This document shows, in pieces, positions 37,194 through 45,342 of a stretch of DNA of 49,954 nucleotides. The DNA is from an uncultured Tateyamaria sp. Lineage in GTDB: Bacteria > Pseudomonadota > Alphaproteobacteria > Rhodobacterales > Rhodobacteraceae. The position numbers were made by a program, and so were the translations under genes. The DNA lies in the NCBI GenBank assembly GCA_905480645.1, contig CAJQRC010000045.1, positions 1 to 49,954 of the forward strand, given 5' to 3'. Within the stretch, counting starts at the first letter, position 1; each line of letters begins with the position of its first letter. The notes below the pieces were generated by a model that was given only the letters and a program-made list of their open reading frames with translations, was not told the origin of the DNA and did no database searches.

Positions 37194-37799
37194 TTATTTA
37201 TTAGGACGGTTTAGACTGAATTTTTCTCGGATTACAGAGTAATCACGATAACCTAATCGCGTTAAAGGATGGTAGCGTAATACATCAAAAATACCATCTA
37301 CAATGCAATCGTCCCGTATGTATACGCCAACAACTTCTCCAAAGACTACATAGTTTGAGCGCCCTTCGATTTTTACAATTTGTGTTGTTTTGCATTCTAA
37401 AGACGCTGGCGCGGTTGCTACGCGCGCACAGTCAATTTCTTTGCAGTTAGCTTTCTCAATTTTAGCAAGATTGAATTCATCAGTATCTGCATCCCATAGA
37501 CCTGACGTTTGGTTCATCACGTCTTTCATTGAGTGTTCAACAATATTTACACAAAATTCACCAGTTTCGCGAATGTTGGCCACACTGTCTTTGGTTCCAT
37601 CTTGATCATCTTTAGTTCCTGTTGAGGCAAACATCACCTGTGGAGGTGCGTAAGCTATTCCGTTAAAAAATGAATATGGTGCTAAATTATCATTCCCATT
37701 CATATTGCGCGTTGAAATCCAACCAATTGGACGAGGAGTGATAATAGCATTAAACGGGTTATGTGGTAGATTGTGGCCATCGCAAGGTCGGTAAAACAT
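37194..37799 (-). CDS. flavin reductase family protein (FMN-binding split barrel)
   Basis: A 201-aa FMN-binding protein of the flavin reductase-like family. Recognisable are the N-terminal NPFNAIITPRPIGWISTRN (about residues 14-32), NLAPYSFFNGIAYAPPQVMFAS (about 38-59, the FMN-binding strand region) and ETGEFCVNIV. It could supply reduced flavin to a monooxygenase or act as a DIM6/NTAB-type oxidoreductase; no monooxygenase is nearby. It is convergent with the SulP gene and divergent from the GNAT gene, sharing a short promoter region. Confidence 0.88.
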   Translation of the reverse strand: MFYRPCDGHNLPHNPFNAIITPRPIGWISTRNMNGNDNLAPYSFFNGIAYAPPQVMFASTGTKDDQDGTKDSVANIRETGEFCVNIVEHSMKDVMNQTSGLWDADTDEFNLAKIEKANCKEIDCARVATAPASLECKTTQIVKIEGRSNYVVFGEVVGVYIRDDCIVDGIFDVLRYHPLTRLGYRDYSVIREKFSLNRPNK

Positions 37800-37882
37800 A
37801 ACAGCTCCGATTTGGTAGTTTGCCTCAAGATTATCCTCATGGTAATATGTGCACCAGCCCCTTCAAAAAAGCCTTGCAACCA

Positions 37883-38368
37883 ATGTACCACCTTACAATT
37901 GAAACGCCTGAAGACTGGTGGGAGGTGGAAGCGCTGTATGACCTCTGCTTTGCCCCTGGCCGTGAAGCTCTTTCATCTTACAGGTTGCGTGATAACGCTC
38001 TACCTCAAGTCGAACTTTGTCATGTCGCTCGAGATGCTGAAGGTATTCTTGCTGGTGCGATACGATATTGGCCAGTTCGAGTCGGTGATCACAAAGCTTT
38101 ACTGCTTGGACCTGTAGCTGTTCACCCAACTCGGCAAGGCGAAGGCCTGGGGCGGGAGTTGATTGAAACTACTCTGGAAATTGCTGCTAGACTGCATTGG
38201 TCTCGTGTGATGCTGGTGGGCGATGCCAATTATTACAACAAGTTTGGTTTTGCATGTTTAGATCGAGTGGTGATGCCGCCTCCCATTAACCCCAAACGGG
38301 TTTTGGGTCGTGCGGTGGAACCTAACGCGTGGAATGGAGTTATGGGCAAAGTTATTCGATTAGATTGA
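37883..38368 (+). CDS. GNAT N-acetyltransferase (YhbS-like)
   Basis: A GNAT-fold acetyltransferase of about 161 residues. The N-terminus TIETPEDWWEVEALYDLCFAP is followed by an acetyl-CoA site VAVHPTRQGEGLGRELIETT (about residues 77-96) and the late YNKFGFACLD segment typical of the YhbS/PA3944-like group. Start choice is uncertain: I use the ATG at 37883 because homologues usually begin near the TIE-type motif, but in-frame ATGs at 37847 and 37820 exist and none has a strong ribosome site. Substrate unknown. It is divergent from the flavin reductase gene and precedes the EcsC gene by 31 bases. Confidence 0.82.
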   Translation: MYHLTIETPEDWWEVEALYDLCFAPGREALSSYRLRDNALPQVELCHVARDAEGILAGAIRYWPVRVGDHKALLLGPVAVHPTRQGEGLGRELIETTLEIAARLHWSRVMLVGDANYYNKFGFACLDRVVMPPPINPKRVLGRAVEPNAWNGVMGKVIRLD

Positions 38369-38399
38369 AAAGATAAATATTCATACCCATTTACTAAAA

Positions 38400-39152
38400 A
38401 TGACGGATATTATTTTTACTGACCAGCTCAATTTAGATGCCGAGTTGGAAAATCTCGCAAAACGTTACAAAAATGCTGGCAGACTTGGAATTCAAGTTTT
38501 GAATCTTATTGGGACGCGTGCGGAAGGACTTCTGTGTCGCTTGCCAAAACCTATTTCAGAACAGTTAAATTATGTAACGTGGATAGCTCTTGAGCAAGCT
38601 CTTTTGGCAGCTACAAAATCGCGTAAGTGGCTTCCAGATCAATCGGATTGGTTGAATACAGTTGTTGGTACCGCAATGGGAGCCGTCGGCGGTGTAGGTG
38701 GCTTGCCGTCTGCTTTGGCTGAATTACCTGTGACCACGACATTAATGTTGCGGATAATCGAAGGCGTCGCCGTCGAATATGGTTTTGACCCAATGGTAAA
38801 ATCAGTACGATTAGAGTGCCTGCATGTTTTCTCGTCAGCGGGTCCGTTTGAACATGATGACGGCAGCGACATCACTTTTTTATCAACTCGGCTTATGTTC
38901 ACAGGCGAGGTAGTCCAGACGGTGATCGCTCGTGTCGCTCCGCGCCTCTCAACTGTAATGGGTCAGAAACTAGCAGCTCAGACAGTCCCGGTATTAGGCG
39001 CGGTGGCTGGCGCAGCGACAAACTTTGCTTATTCTAACTATTACACTGACATGGCGCATGTGCACTTTGGGATGCACCGCTTAGCCTTAAAGTTAAACAT
39101 CCCAAATATAGAGTTAGTTGAGATGCTCAGAGATCGTGTTTTAATACGTTAA
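38400..39152 (+). CDS. EcsC family protein
   Basis: A 250-aa protein of the EcsC family (named after a Bacillus gene of unclear function). Family-like features are the Gly-rich central segment GTAMGAVGGVGGLPSALAELPVTTTLMLRIIEGVA (long, mildly hydrophobic, about residues 90-124), the SxRLECLHVF stretch and the C-terminal VPVLGAVAGAATNFAYSNYY. It is probably membrane-associated; no catalytic motif is apparent. The gene is intact right up to its TAA, 30 bases before the IS607-type element ends, so the insertion did not break it. Confidence 0.85.
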   Translation: MTDIIFTDQLNLDAELENLAKRYKNAGRLGIQVLNLIGTRAEGLLCRLPKPISEQLNYVTWIALEQALLAATKSRKWLPDQSDWLNTVVGTAMGAVGGVGGLPSALAELPVTTTLMLRIIEGVAVEYGFDPMVKSVRLECLHVFSSAGPFEHDDGSDITFLSTRLMFTGEVVQTVIARVAPRLSTVMGQKLAAQTVPVLGAVAGAATNFAYSNYYTDMAHVHFGMHRLALKLNIPNIELVEMLRDRVLIR

Positions 39153-39176
39153 CACTTGATTTAAAACGCAACGAAC

Positions 39177-39191
39177 GCAACATCATGTTGC
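39177..39191. repeat. palindrome at the tnpB stop codon
   Basis: GCAACAT-C-ATGTTGC is a perfect 7-bp-arm inverted repeat around one base. It spans the tnpB stop codon (TGA complement of 39183-39185). In TnpB elements the guide-carrying omega RNA comes from the 3' end of tnpB through the element end, so this dyad and the adjacent ACGCAAC direct repeat may form part of that RNA or of a recombinase site. Function is inferred. Confidence 0.5.
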
Positions 39192-40382
39192 CCCCACTGC
39201 CTGTTCATGGCCCAAGTTGCCATAGAGCGCTCGAAGCATAATGCCTCTTGCGCCATTGTGATCACGATCAACCCGTATATTTCCATCGCTGATCATCTTT
39301 GCACCGCCGAGACTTGAGTGAATCACACCATCCCAAGACCGTGTCTTAGATGTGTAGGATTCATTACAGATCACGAGCCGTTTCCCGTATTTCTTACACA
39401 TCCACTTCAGATGTAGTTCGAAACGATAATGGGCGAGACCCAGCATGGATCGAACTGTCTTGGTGCGGATCTTTCTCTCGACCTTAGAAGCCATCTCCTG
39501 GGTCTCGAAGCTGGGTAGAAGGACCACATCAAACTGAGATACCAAGTCAAAAGCCACGCGCTTGTGCAAGTCATTGATCAGGTCCTTGGCACGGTTGACC
39601 TTTCGGTCGATACGCTTCTGGTAATGCTTTTTCCATTGGTCATTGCGAGCGCGTGCTCGCAGGCCAATCAGCTTGTCGATCTCAAGAAGCAACGGAAATA
39701 CCTTTGAGGCATAAAATCCATCGCCATAGGTGGTGCAGTGGTCATCTGTGTATGAGGTTGCGAAGCTCCGCACACCAGGGTCGATAGCCACAACGCGCAA
39801 CCCTTGGGTTTCGGCGTTTTGCGCTGTGGTAATGTGCTTCTGAGCGCAGATGAACCACCGCCCTCGCTCATGCACAATTCGGGTTAGTTTCTTGAAAGCT
39901 TCCTTTGGAAGTTTCTCAGAAACGTCGAAATTCTTAAGGACGAAGCTGGGAGACAGCTTCTGGATCAGGAAGCCTTGGCGGACATCTTTGATGCTCCGGA
40001 AGGCAAAGTCAGCGGCTTCACCCTTCTTGCGCCGCTCAATCACCGCATATCTCGTTCGGAAGGCGTTGAGAACAGCCTCATCACATCCAGCCGAAGCAAA
40101 TTCACCACCACGGTCAATAACCTCATCTCGTACAAACTCACGGATGATGCCACGAAGGACTGTCTTCTTCATCTCTTCGCTCTTGCGCAGCTCTGGACGA
40201 GCATCGCTCTCTTTGAAGCAGGCAACAGCCAGATTGTAGGCACGGCGATGCTGACGGATCAGTTCAAGAAGATACGGCTCATTCTTCGGGAATACCCTGA
40301 TCTTTCTTGTGCCTTTGATGACTGCGCTTGCCATGGACGGAGTTGCAGTAGGAAGTGATAAATGCAACGAGCGTTCGGACAT
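39183..40382 (-). CDS. tnpB: IS607-type TnpB RNA-guided nuclease
   Basis: TnpB protein, the Cas12 ancestor family, of about 399 residues. It has an N-terminal RKIRVFPKNEPYLLELIRQ segment and a RuvC-like nuclease with Asp in AIDPGVRSFATSY, Glu in LLPSFETQEM and the last Asp in VDRDHNGARGI, so the catalytic triad is complete. The zinc-ribbon region between the last two motifs reads ESYTSKTRSWDG followed by SSLGGAKMI, and the usual CxxC pairs are absent. The open frame extends to 40748, but that part lies inside tnpA in another frame and is not protein-like. I choose the ATG at 40382 (MSERSLHLS; GAG seven bases upstream); 40334 (MASAVIK) is the alternative. It overlaps the tnpA 3' end. Confidence 0.88.
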   Translation of the reverse strand: MSERSLHLSLPTATPSMASAVIKGTRKIRVFPKNEPYLLELIRQHRRAYNLAVACFKESDARPELRKSEEMKKTVLRGIIREFVRDEVIDRGGEFASAGCDEAVLNAFRTRYAVIERRKKGEAADFAFRSIKDVRQGFLIQKLSPSFVLKNFDVSEKLPKEAFKKLTRIVHERGRWFICAQKHITTAQNAETQGLRVVAIDPGVRSFATSYTDDHCTTYGDGFYASKVFPLLLEIDKLIGLRARARNDQWKKHYQKRIDRKVNRAKDLINDLHKRVAFDLVSQFDVVLLPSFETQEMASKVERKIRTKTVRSMLGLAHYRFELHLKWMCKKYGKRLVICNESYTSKTRSWDGVIHSSLGGAKMISDGNIRVDRDHNGARGIMLRALYGNLGHEQAVGAT

Positions 40383-40821
40383 CGAACTGCTCGGGACAAT
40401 CTTCTTCTTCCAGAAGTTCGATTGATCCACCTGATAGTTCGATGATGTGACGGATGAGTGGGAAGCCTGATCTGGCGATACGGTCTGATGTGGTAGCCAC
40501 CAAGCGGATTGGTTCCCCCGACAATGCTCGTTCCAGTATGGATCTAAAGGCTCGTCGTTTGGAATTGAATCCAGATGCAACGTCGCTGAGAAACTCTCCT
40601 TCCGGGCAGGTTTCTCGGAGCATTTTCTCTTGCGTTTCGAGGGAGGTTTTTTGCTTGGCGCTGGAGACTCTGGCGTAAAGGACGACTGTTGCGTCTGTGT
40701 CGATCCACACACGCGCGTGCCCTCCTTCAGTGTAGTCAACTCGTTCATACTTGCCCGATTTTATCCATCGCCTGATTGTCTGCGATGTAACTTTCTCACG
40801 CCTCGCCAGCGTTGTTGTCAA
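40279..40821 (-). CDS. tnpA: IS607-type serine recombinase TnpA
   Basis: A 180-aa serine recombinase with the IS607 domain order: an N-terminal MerR-like helix-turn-helix (REKVTSQTIRRWIKSGKY, residues 8-25), then the resolvase catalytic domain. Its nucleophile lies in VVLYARVSSAKQKTSLETQ (about 46-64), and arginine motif TTSDRIARSG is near 109-118. It ends with the basic GKRSHQRHKK tail. The frame can only begin at TTG 40821 because a TGA lies two codons upstream. This makes the N-terminus slightly short for the family, so the 5' end may be trimmed or use this rare start. It catalyses excision and insertion without target duplication. Confidence 0.9.
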   Translation of the reverse strand: MTTTLARREKVTSQTIRRWIKSGKYERVDYTEGGHARVWIDTDATVVLYARVSSAKQKTSLETQEKMLRETCPEGEFLSDVASGFNSKRRAFRSILERALSGEPIRLVATTSDRIARSGFPLIRHIIELSGGSIELLEEEDCPEQFDVRTLVAFITSYCNSVHGKRSHQRHKKDQGIPEE

Positions 40822-40867
40822 TACTCACATGCAGGAACATTAAGTGAACAAGAGTAGTGTTTAAATA

Positions 40868-41974
40868 CTATATGTTGCTTTTGTTGTGCTTAATTGAGAC
40901 AGTTCCACTAGAAATAGCCGCTTGGGAAACTGATGTAGCCTTGATGATGGCAAAGAGGCTTTTGCCAATAGTAAGATTTAAAGATATGACTGCTCGTGCG
41001 GTTACTCGCGCTAAAATAGTTTCCCCTGCGGCATCCAGTGCAATTGCTGCACCCGGTCCATCGCCTGACCTAATTGATGTGACAGTAGCTCTTAAAATGT
41101 TCTGTGCGCTAAGGCCTTCTGGCTGGTGTAGGGATAAAAGCACATCTTGGGCAAGAACTCTAAGGCGAATTTTTGCGCCAATTGGAGCCCGAACACCCAT
41201 CAATTGCAAAGATCCAGCAGCTAAACGCAATGTGCTCAGACCGTCGCTGTCATGTTTTGTAACAGTGGCATTTAATACCGCGCCAGCCTCACGGACGCCT
41301 AAAATTGGTATTGCGGCTGGGTCAGCCATTACCTCAAAAATTGGACCTTGTTGCGCCACCCGTCCTTCCGTTAGCAACACCATATGATCTGCTAGTCGGG
41401 CTACTTCATCAACAGAATGGCTGACATATAAAATTGGCAATTTGCTCTCAGTCTTCAACCTATCGAGGAATGGTAAAATTTCTGTTTTTCGGGGGGCATC
41501 AAGCGCTGCAAGAGGTTCATCCATTAATAACAATAGAGGATCACTTAGTAGAGCTCTCCCTAATGCTACTCTTTGTTTTTCACCACCTGACAAAGTGTTA
41601 GGTCTGCGTCCTAATAGATTGCTAATGTCAAGAATTTCAACAATCCAGCTACGGTCCTTTGGTTTAGCTCCGAATTGCAGTGCATAATCAAGATTTTGAG
41701 CCACCGTTAAATGAGGAAATAAACGCGCATCTTGAAAGACGTATCCTACCCGCCGCTTATTTGGAGGCAGAAATGTAGAGGCATTATTAAAAATTGTGCC
41801 ACCAAGAGAAATGGTTGCTGTGTGCGGTTTTAGCAGCCCTGCTATGGCATTCACGATAGTCGTTTTACCTGAGCCGGATTTTCCAAAAATAGCGGTGACC
41901 CCCGAGCGCGCTTTAAAACTAACGTCTAAGGTAAAATTTCCTTGGTCATGCCGGATAGAAAAGTCTAAACTCAT
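40868..41974 (-). CDS. modC: molybdate ABC transporter ATP-binding protein
   Basis: The ATPase of the molybdate importer, about 368 residues. Walker A is FGKSGSGKTTIVNAIAG (about residues 30-46), the signature is LSGGEKQRVALGRALLSDP, Walker B is LLLMDEPLAALD, and the switch His lies in YVSHSVDEVARLAD. C-terminal TOBE (molybdate-binding) domains follow from about residue 285. The ATG at 41974 overlaps the modB stop by four bases and is chosen over the longer upstream frame. The last residues (SIKHNKSNI) run up to the IS607 element; it is unclear whether the original 3' end is unaltered. Confidence 0.93.
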   Translation of the reverse strand: MSLDFSIRHDQGNFTLDVSFKARSGVTAIFGKSGSGKTTIVNAIAGLLKPHTATISLGGTIFNNASTFLPPNKRRVGYVFQDARLFPHLTVAQNLDYALQFGAKPKDRSWIVEILDISNLLGRRPNTLSGGEKQRVALGRALLSDPLLLLMDEPLAALDAPRKTEILPFLDRLKTESKLPILYVSHSVDEVARLADHMVLLTEGRVAQQGPIFEVMADPAAIPILGVREAGAVLNATVTKHDSDGLSTLRLAAGSLQLMGVRAPIGAKIRLRVLAQDVLLSLHQPEGLSAQNILRATVTSIRSGDGPGAAIALDAAGETILARVTARAVISLNLTIGKSLFAIIKATSVSQAAISSGTVSIKHNKSNI

Positions 41975-42663
41975 GTTGCTGCAATCTTTGCAGCCACGCG
42001 ACGGGCTAGCCATTCTGAGAGTACAACGGCAAATAACGCCAGAGCGCAAGCCCAGATTACCATGCGTATTGCGGTTTCTTCCCCGCCAGGCACTTGCAGC
42101 ATTGTGTAGATGGCTGAGGGGAGCGTTTGTGTTTCTCCTGGAATATTAGCGACAAAGGTAATTGTCGCTCCAAATTCACCAATAGCTTTAGCAAATCCCA
42201 TGACACCCCCAGCCAAAATACCAGGTAAGATTAGAGGTAAGGTGACAGTACGAAATACCGCAAAATCTGGAGCACCAAGAGTGGATGCTGCCTGTTCTAG
42301 CTTGGGATCTACGGCCTCAATAGCTAGCCGTATGGCGCGAACCATTAGTGGAAAGCCCATTACTACAGCTGCCAGCACTGCACCCGTCCAGCGAAATGCA
42401 AGCACGACACCAAAGGTGTTTTCTAAAAGTATGCCTACGGGGCCTGTACGACCAAAACTTATGAGCAACAAATATCCGGTCACAACTGGTGGTAGAACCA
42501 ACGGTAGGTGAACAAGCGCATTTAATGCAGCCTTCCCCCAGAAGTTGCGCCGAGCCAGAACCCATGCAACCCAAATAGCTAGTGGCAGAGCTATGACGAT
42601 AGATGTCACTCCAACCAAAAGCGACAATAGCAAAGCATCCCATCCTGCAGCATCCAGCATCAT
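41971..42663 (-). CDS. modB: molybdate ABC transporter permease
   Basis: The 230-aa inner-membrane permease of the molybdate importer. It has five to six hydrophobic helices and the EAA loop that contacts ModC (EQAASTLGAPDFAVFRTVTLPL, about residues 120-141, followed by ILAGGVMGFAKAIGEFGATI). Length and pattern are typical of ModB. Four-base overlaps with both modA and modC show a single coupled operon. Confidence 0.94.
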   Translation of the reverse strand: MMLDAAGWDALLLSLLVGVTSIVIALPLAIWVAWVLARRNFWGKAALNALVHLPLVLPPVVTGYLLLISFGRTGPVGILLENTFGVVLAFRWTGAVLAAVVMGFPLMVRAIRLAIEAVDPKLEQAASTLGAPDFAVFRTVTLPLILPGILAGGVMGFAKAIGEFGATITFVANIPGETQTLPSAIYTMLQVPGGEETAIRMVIWACALALFAVVLSEWLARRVAAKIAAT

Positions 42664-43415
42664 TGTAGAGCCTTAAATCCGGATGAAATTAACACGTCGG
42701 TTCGAGTTTCAATATAGGCAAGAAAGTCTTCGCCTGTGGGTGTAAGCGCAATCGCTGGATATCTGATTAGGGAATGTTGATCGGATGGAACCCGCCACAG
42801 AATTGATACTGCTTCCTCAGATGCCGCATCCGAGCTGTAAACGATACCTAAAGGTACTTCTCCTCGCGCCACTAGAACCAAAGCTGCACGAACATTGTCA
42901 GTTTCCGCTAAATGGTTTTGTATTGTGCCCCATGCACCAATATTTTCTAGCCATGCTCGTGCATAAATACCTGCAGGTACGGAGGCGCGTTGTCCCATGG
43001 CTAGACGGCCTCCGCTAAGCCTATCTAACAAATCAGTTTTTGTTGGATTTGACATTGGTGCCGTGCCATGAGGTCCTATTACGACAAGCTGATTTGAAAT
43101 GATATCTGTAGCGGTGCCTGCAAATTGGCCTCGTTCTATCAACCAATCCATCCAGTAAGCATTTGCAAGAATTACGAGATCTGCGGATGCACCATAGTCT
43201 ATTTGTCTTGCTAAAGTTCCACTGCCTGCATAATTGATAATAGTATCAATATCCCAATCCTCAGAAATTATATCTAGTGGACCTTGCAAGCTGGCGGCTG
43301 CGAAGATGCGCAAAGGTTCTGTACGACCACCCTGCGCCAAAAAAATGTAGCACAGCACTATAGTCAGACCTGTAATCCATTTAGAGGTTTTCATCACTTT
43401 ACTATTATTGGGCAT
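42660..43415 (-). CDS. modA: molybdate ABC transporter substrate-binding protein
   Basis: The periplasmic molybdate-binding protein, 251 residues, with a signal peptide (TGLTIVLCYIFLAQGGRT) and the conserved ligand-loop start FAAASLQGPLD (about residues 38-48). Further ModA features are YAGSGTLARQIDYGASADLVI (about 66-86) and LGIVYSSDA. It may start at 43415 or at the in-frame ATG 43394 (MKTSKW), which gives a more ordinary signal peptide. First gene of modABC. I see no clear ModE box or molybdenum-cofactor riboswitch in the 167 bases upstream. Confidence 0.9.
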   Translation of the reverse strand: MPNNSKVMKTSKWITGLTIVLCYIFLAQGGRTEPLRIFAAASLQGPLDIISEDWDIDTIINYAGSGTLARQIDYGASADLVILANAYWMDWLIERGQFAGTATDIISNQLVVIGPHGTAPMSNPTKTDLLDRLSGGRLAMGQRASVPAGIYARAWLENIGAWGTIQNHLAETDNVRAALVLVARGEVPLGIVYSSDAASEEAVSILWRVPSDQHSLIRYPAIALTPTGEDFLAYIETRTDVLISSGFKALQ

Positions 43416-43582
43416 AGGTTGGCTGGCCTCAAGAGGGTAAAATTATCCATTAAATAATATTAAGGTGTCAACTTCGTGGAATCGAGGTTTATATGAATTT
43501 GATCGTAATGAATAATCTGAAGTATGTCTTAACAATAGAGTAATTCTGGTTTAAAATAGTAGGGCTTGGAGTAGCCGCCCCT

Positions 43583-44044
43583 ATGATCAATCAGTTGCCT
43601 TTACATTTTGGTCAAACAGTTAAATCTGCAGTTCGCACTCAATTTGCAGCGCTGTGTTATCGGATCAAGGAAAATAAAGTACAAATTTTGATGGTAACTA
43701 CTAGGCGTTCTGGGCGATGGATTATTCCTAAAGGTTGGCCTGTAAATGGTATGGAGCCGCAAAATAGTGCGGCGCGTGAAGCTTGGGAGGAGGCGGGCGT
43801 CATTGGCCGGCCGGAAATGCGTCCTCTGGGTCTGTTTTCTTATTCCAAATTTTTGAGTAAAAAAAAGTCACTATCATGTGTGGCGGTTGTCTACGCAGTA
43901 AAAGTAAATTCGTTGGCAGAAACTTTTCCAGAACAGGGACAACGTGAGAGAAAATGGGTTAGCAGTAAAAAAGCTGCTTCGATGGTGGTAGAGCCTGATT
44001 TAGCGCAAATTTTACTAGACTATAATCCGCTCTTAGTGGACTAG
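43583..44044 (+). CDS. NUDIX hydrolase
   Basis: A 153-aa NUDIX pyrophosphohydrolase. The full box GX5EX7REUXEEXGU is present as GWPVNGMEP then REAWEEAGV (residues 51-73). The preceding GRWIIPKGW and the neighbourhood resemble the diphosphoinositol-polyphosphate-phosphohydrolase-like bacterial group, though substrate cannot be assigned. It is followed on the same strand by a DUF1178 gene after 52 bases, a pairing I believe is common in Rhodobacterales. Confidence 0.92.
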   Translation: MINQLPLHFGQTVKSAVRTQFAALCYRIKENKVQILMVTTRRSGRWIIPKGWPVNGMEPQNSAAREAWEEAGVIGRPEMRPLGLFSYSKFLSKKKSLSCVAVVYAVKVNSLAETFPEQGQRERKWVSSKKAASMVVEPDLAQILLDYNPLLVD

Positions 44045-44096
44045 TTGCTTATCTTTTAGAATTGTTATTTTCTTTGTTGAGATTACGTAAAAAAAT

Positions 44097-44543
44097 ATGA
44101 TTAAATATTCTCTTAAATGCAGTGATGGTCACATCTTCGAAAGTTGGTTCGCCTCAGCTGATGCTTATGAAACGCTTAAAGTTGCTGGGCATGTCAGCTG
44201 TTTGGTATGCGGTGATAAAAATGTATCAAAAGCCATTATGGCACCAAATGTGAGCACAGCGCGGGATAAAAGCTCTGCTTTAGTGAAGTCTCAACTGCCA
44301 AGTAAGACAGACGTTGAAGCTCAGGATATGGCCAAAGCATTGTCTCAGATGCGCGAAACGGTTGAAAAAAATGCAACGTATGTGGGAGGAAATTTTGCTA
44401 AACAAGCGCGTTCCATGCATCTTGGGGATGCACCTGAAAAGCCAATCTGGGGTGAGGCTAATCTTAAAGAGGCAAAAGCTCTTATCGATGATGGTGTGCC
44501 AGTAGCGCCTTTGCCTTTTATTCCTACCCGAAAAGCCAATTAA
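44097..44543 (+). CDS. DUF1178 family protein
   Basis: A 148-aa protein with the DUF1178 pattern. It starts IKYSLKCSDGHIFESWFASADAYE (residues 2-25), then a CxxC (CLVCGDKNVSKAIMAP, about 35-50), and ends with EAKALIDDGVPVAPLPF. The first Cys and the CxxC suggest a small zinc-ribbon-like head. Function is unknown. The AT-rich spacer upstream has little ribosome site. A decayed SDR gene begins right after the stop. Confidence 0.9.
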   Translation: MIKYSLKCSDGHIFESWFASADAYETLKVAGHVSCLVCGDKNVSKAIMAPNVSTARDKSSALVKSQLPSKTDVEAQDMAKALSQMRETVEKNATYVGGNFAKQARSMHLGDAPEKPIWGEANLKEAKALIDDGVPVAPLPFIPTRKAN

Positions 44544-45209
44544 AAGTACGCGAGTAATTTTTACAGGAGCTACGCGTGGCATTGGTTAGGGCTTAGTCAA
44601 ACACTACCAAAAATAAGGACATGATGTTATTGCGACAGGCCGTTTTACTGATGGTGCAATGACATTAGGCGTAACGAACACCCCGGATCATTCAGCGTTG
44701 GCTACTGCTTTGGCAGGACAACCCTTGGAGTTGTTGATTTTAAATGTAGGCGTTTACCTTGATAGGAACGATGACTTGAAAACAGGTTTTGCGCCAAGTT
44801 TATGGACTCAAACCTTTGCAGTGAATGTAAGGGGAGTATTTCTCACAGGTCAGTCACTTTCGCCGAACCTTACCGAAGCATAAAACCTGAAGATTACAAT
44901 CATTTCTTCGCAAATAGAGCCTCATACGCGAGGTTTGGGTGGTAGCTATATTTAAAGATGTCAAAGGCTGCAGTGCTTAATATTGGGCGCAATCTTGCTT
45001 CTGATTTAAGAGATAAAATCGCTGGTGGCATTTACCATACAGGCTGGTGCAAACTGATATGGGAGGAAGCCGTCACGGTAAATCAGTCTGTTGCAGGCCT
45101 TGTGGATCGGTTTGACACTCTATCTTTGGCCAAAATAGTGTTTTCGAAACTTTGGATTGCTTTTTACAACCCTATCGATGTTCAAAAAACAATGATAGCT
45201 GTGCCTTAA
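44544..45209 (+). pseudogene. decayed short-chain dehydrogenase/reductase
   Basis: Reading from about 44556, one frame gives VIFTGATRGIG, an SDR cofactor site, then TAG (44587-44589), GLVKHYQK, TAA (44614-44616), and GHDVIATGRF. An NNAG-like ILNVGVYLD and FAVNVRGVFLTGQSL follow, then TAA (44881-44883), IISSQIEPHTRGLGGSY and another stop. Near 44955 the frame shifts by one base and continues as MSKAAVLNIGRNLASDLRD and a normal SDR tail (residues AGLVDRFDTL) to TAA at 45207-45209. Three in-frame stops, the stop at the shift and a frameshift rule out function. It resembles C-factor/CsgA-type SDRs of about 220 residues. The two longer open pieces (44659-44883, 44958-45209) should not be annotated as genes. 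Confidence 0.85.
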
Positions 45210-45342
45210 GTGAAAGTGCCATACTTAAACTGTTCTAATTTTTTTGAGAAATAGTAATAAGTGAAACAACTAGAGTTCCTGCATCTTGCGCTTATTAGGC
45301 TGTCAGAGTATGGCCCAGCAGTGAATTTGACGTGAGGCTGTT

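Larger units (their letters stand above)
39153..40867 (-). mobile_element. IS607-family insertion sequence
   Basis: A roughly 1.7-kb element with a serine-recombinase TnpA gene overlapping a TnpB gene, both on the minus strand, the defining layout of IS607. It is wedged between the TAA of ecsC (39152) and the stop of modC (40868-40870). It looks more GC-rich than its surroundings. IS607 elements have no long terminal inverted repeats and make no target duplications, so I cannot fix the ends exactly; the limits given are the flanking genes. At the tnpB 3' side a short direct repeat (ACGCAAC at 39166-39172 and 39175-39181) and a palindrome (39177-39191) may belong to the element end. Both genes look intact. 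Confidence 0.85.

Noticed and set aside
40383-40748. N-terminal extension of TnpB up to 40748
   Set aside because: This part lies inside tnpA in a different frame, is low-complexity (Ser, Lys, Pro rich) and unlike any TnpB start.
39153-40867. Terminal inverted repeats or target duplication for the IS element
   Set aside because: Only a weak CACTTnAT inverted match is seen at the edges; IS607 elements lack both features, so none is expected.
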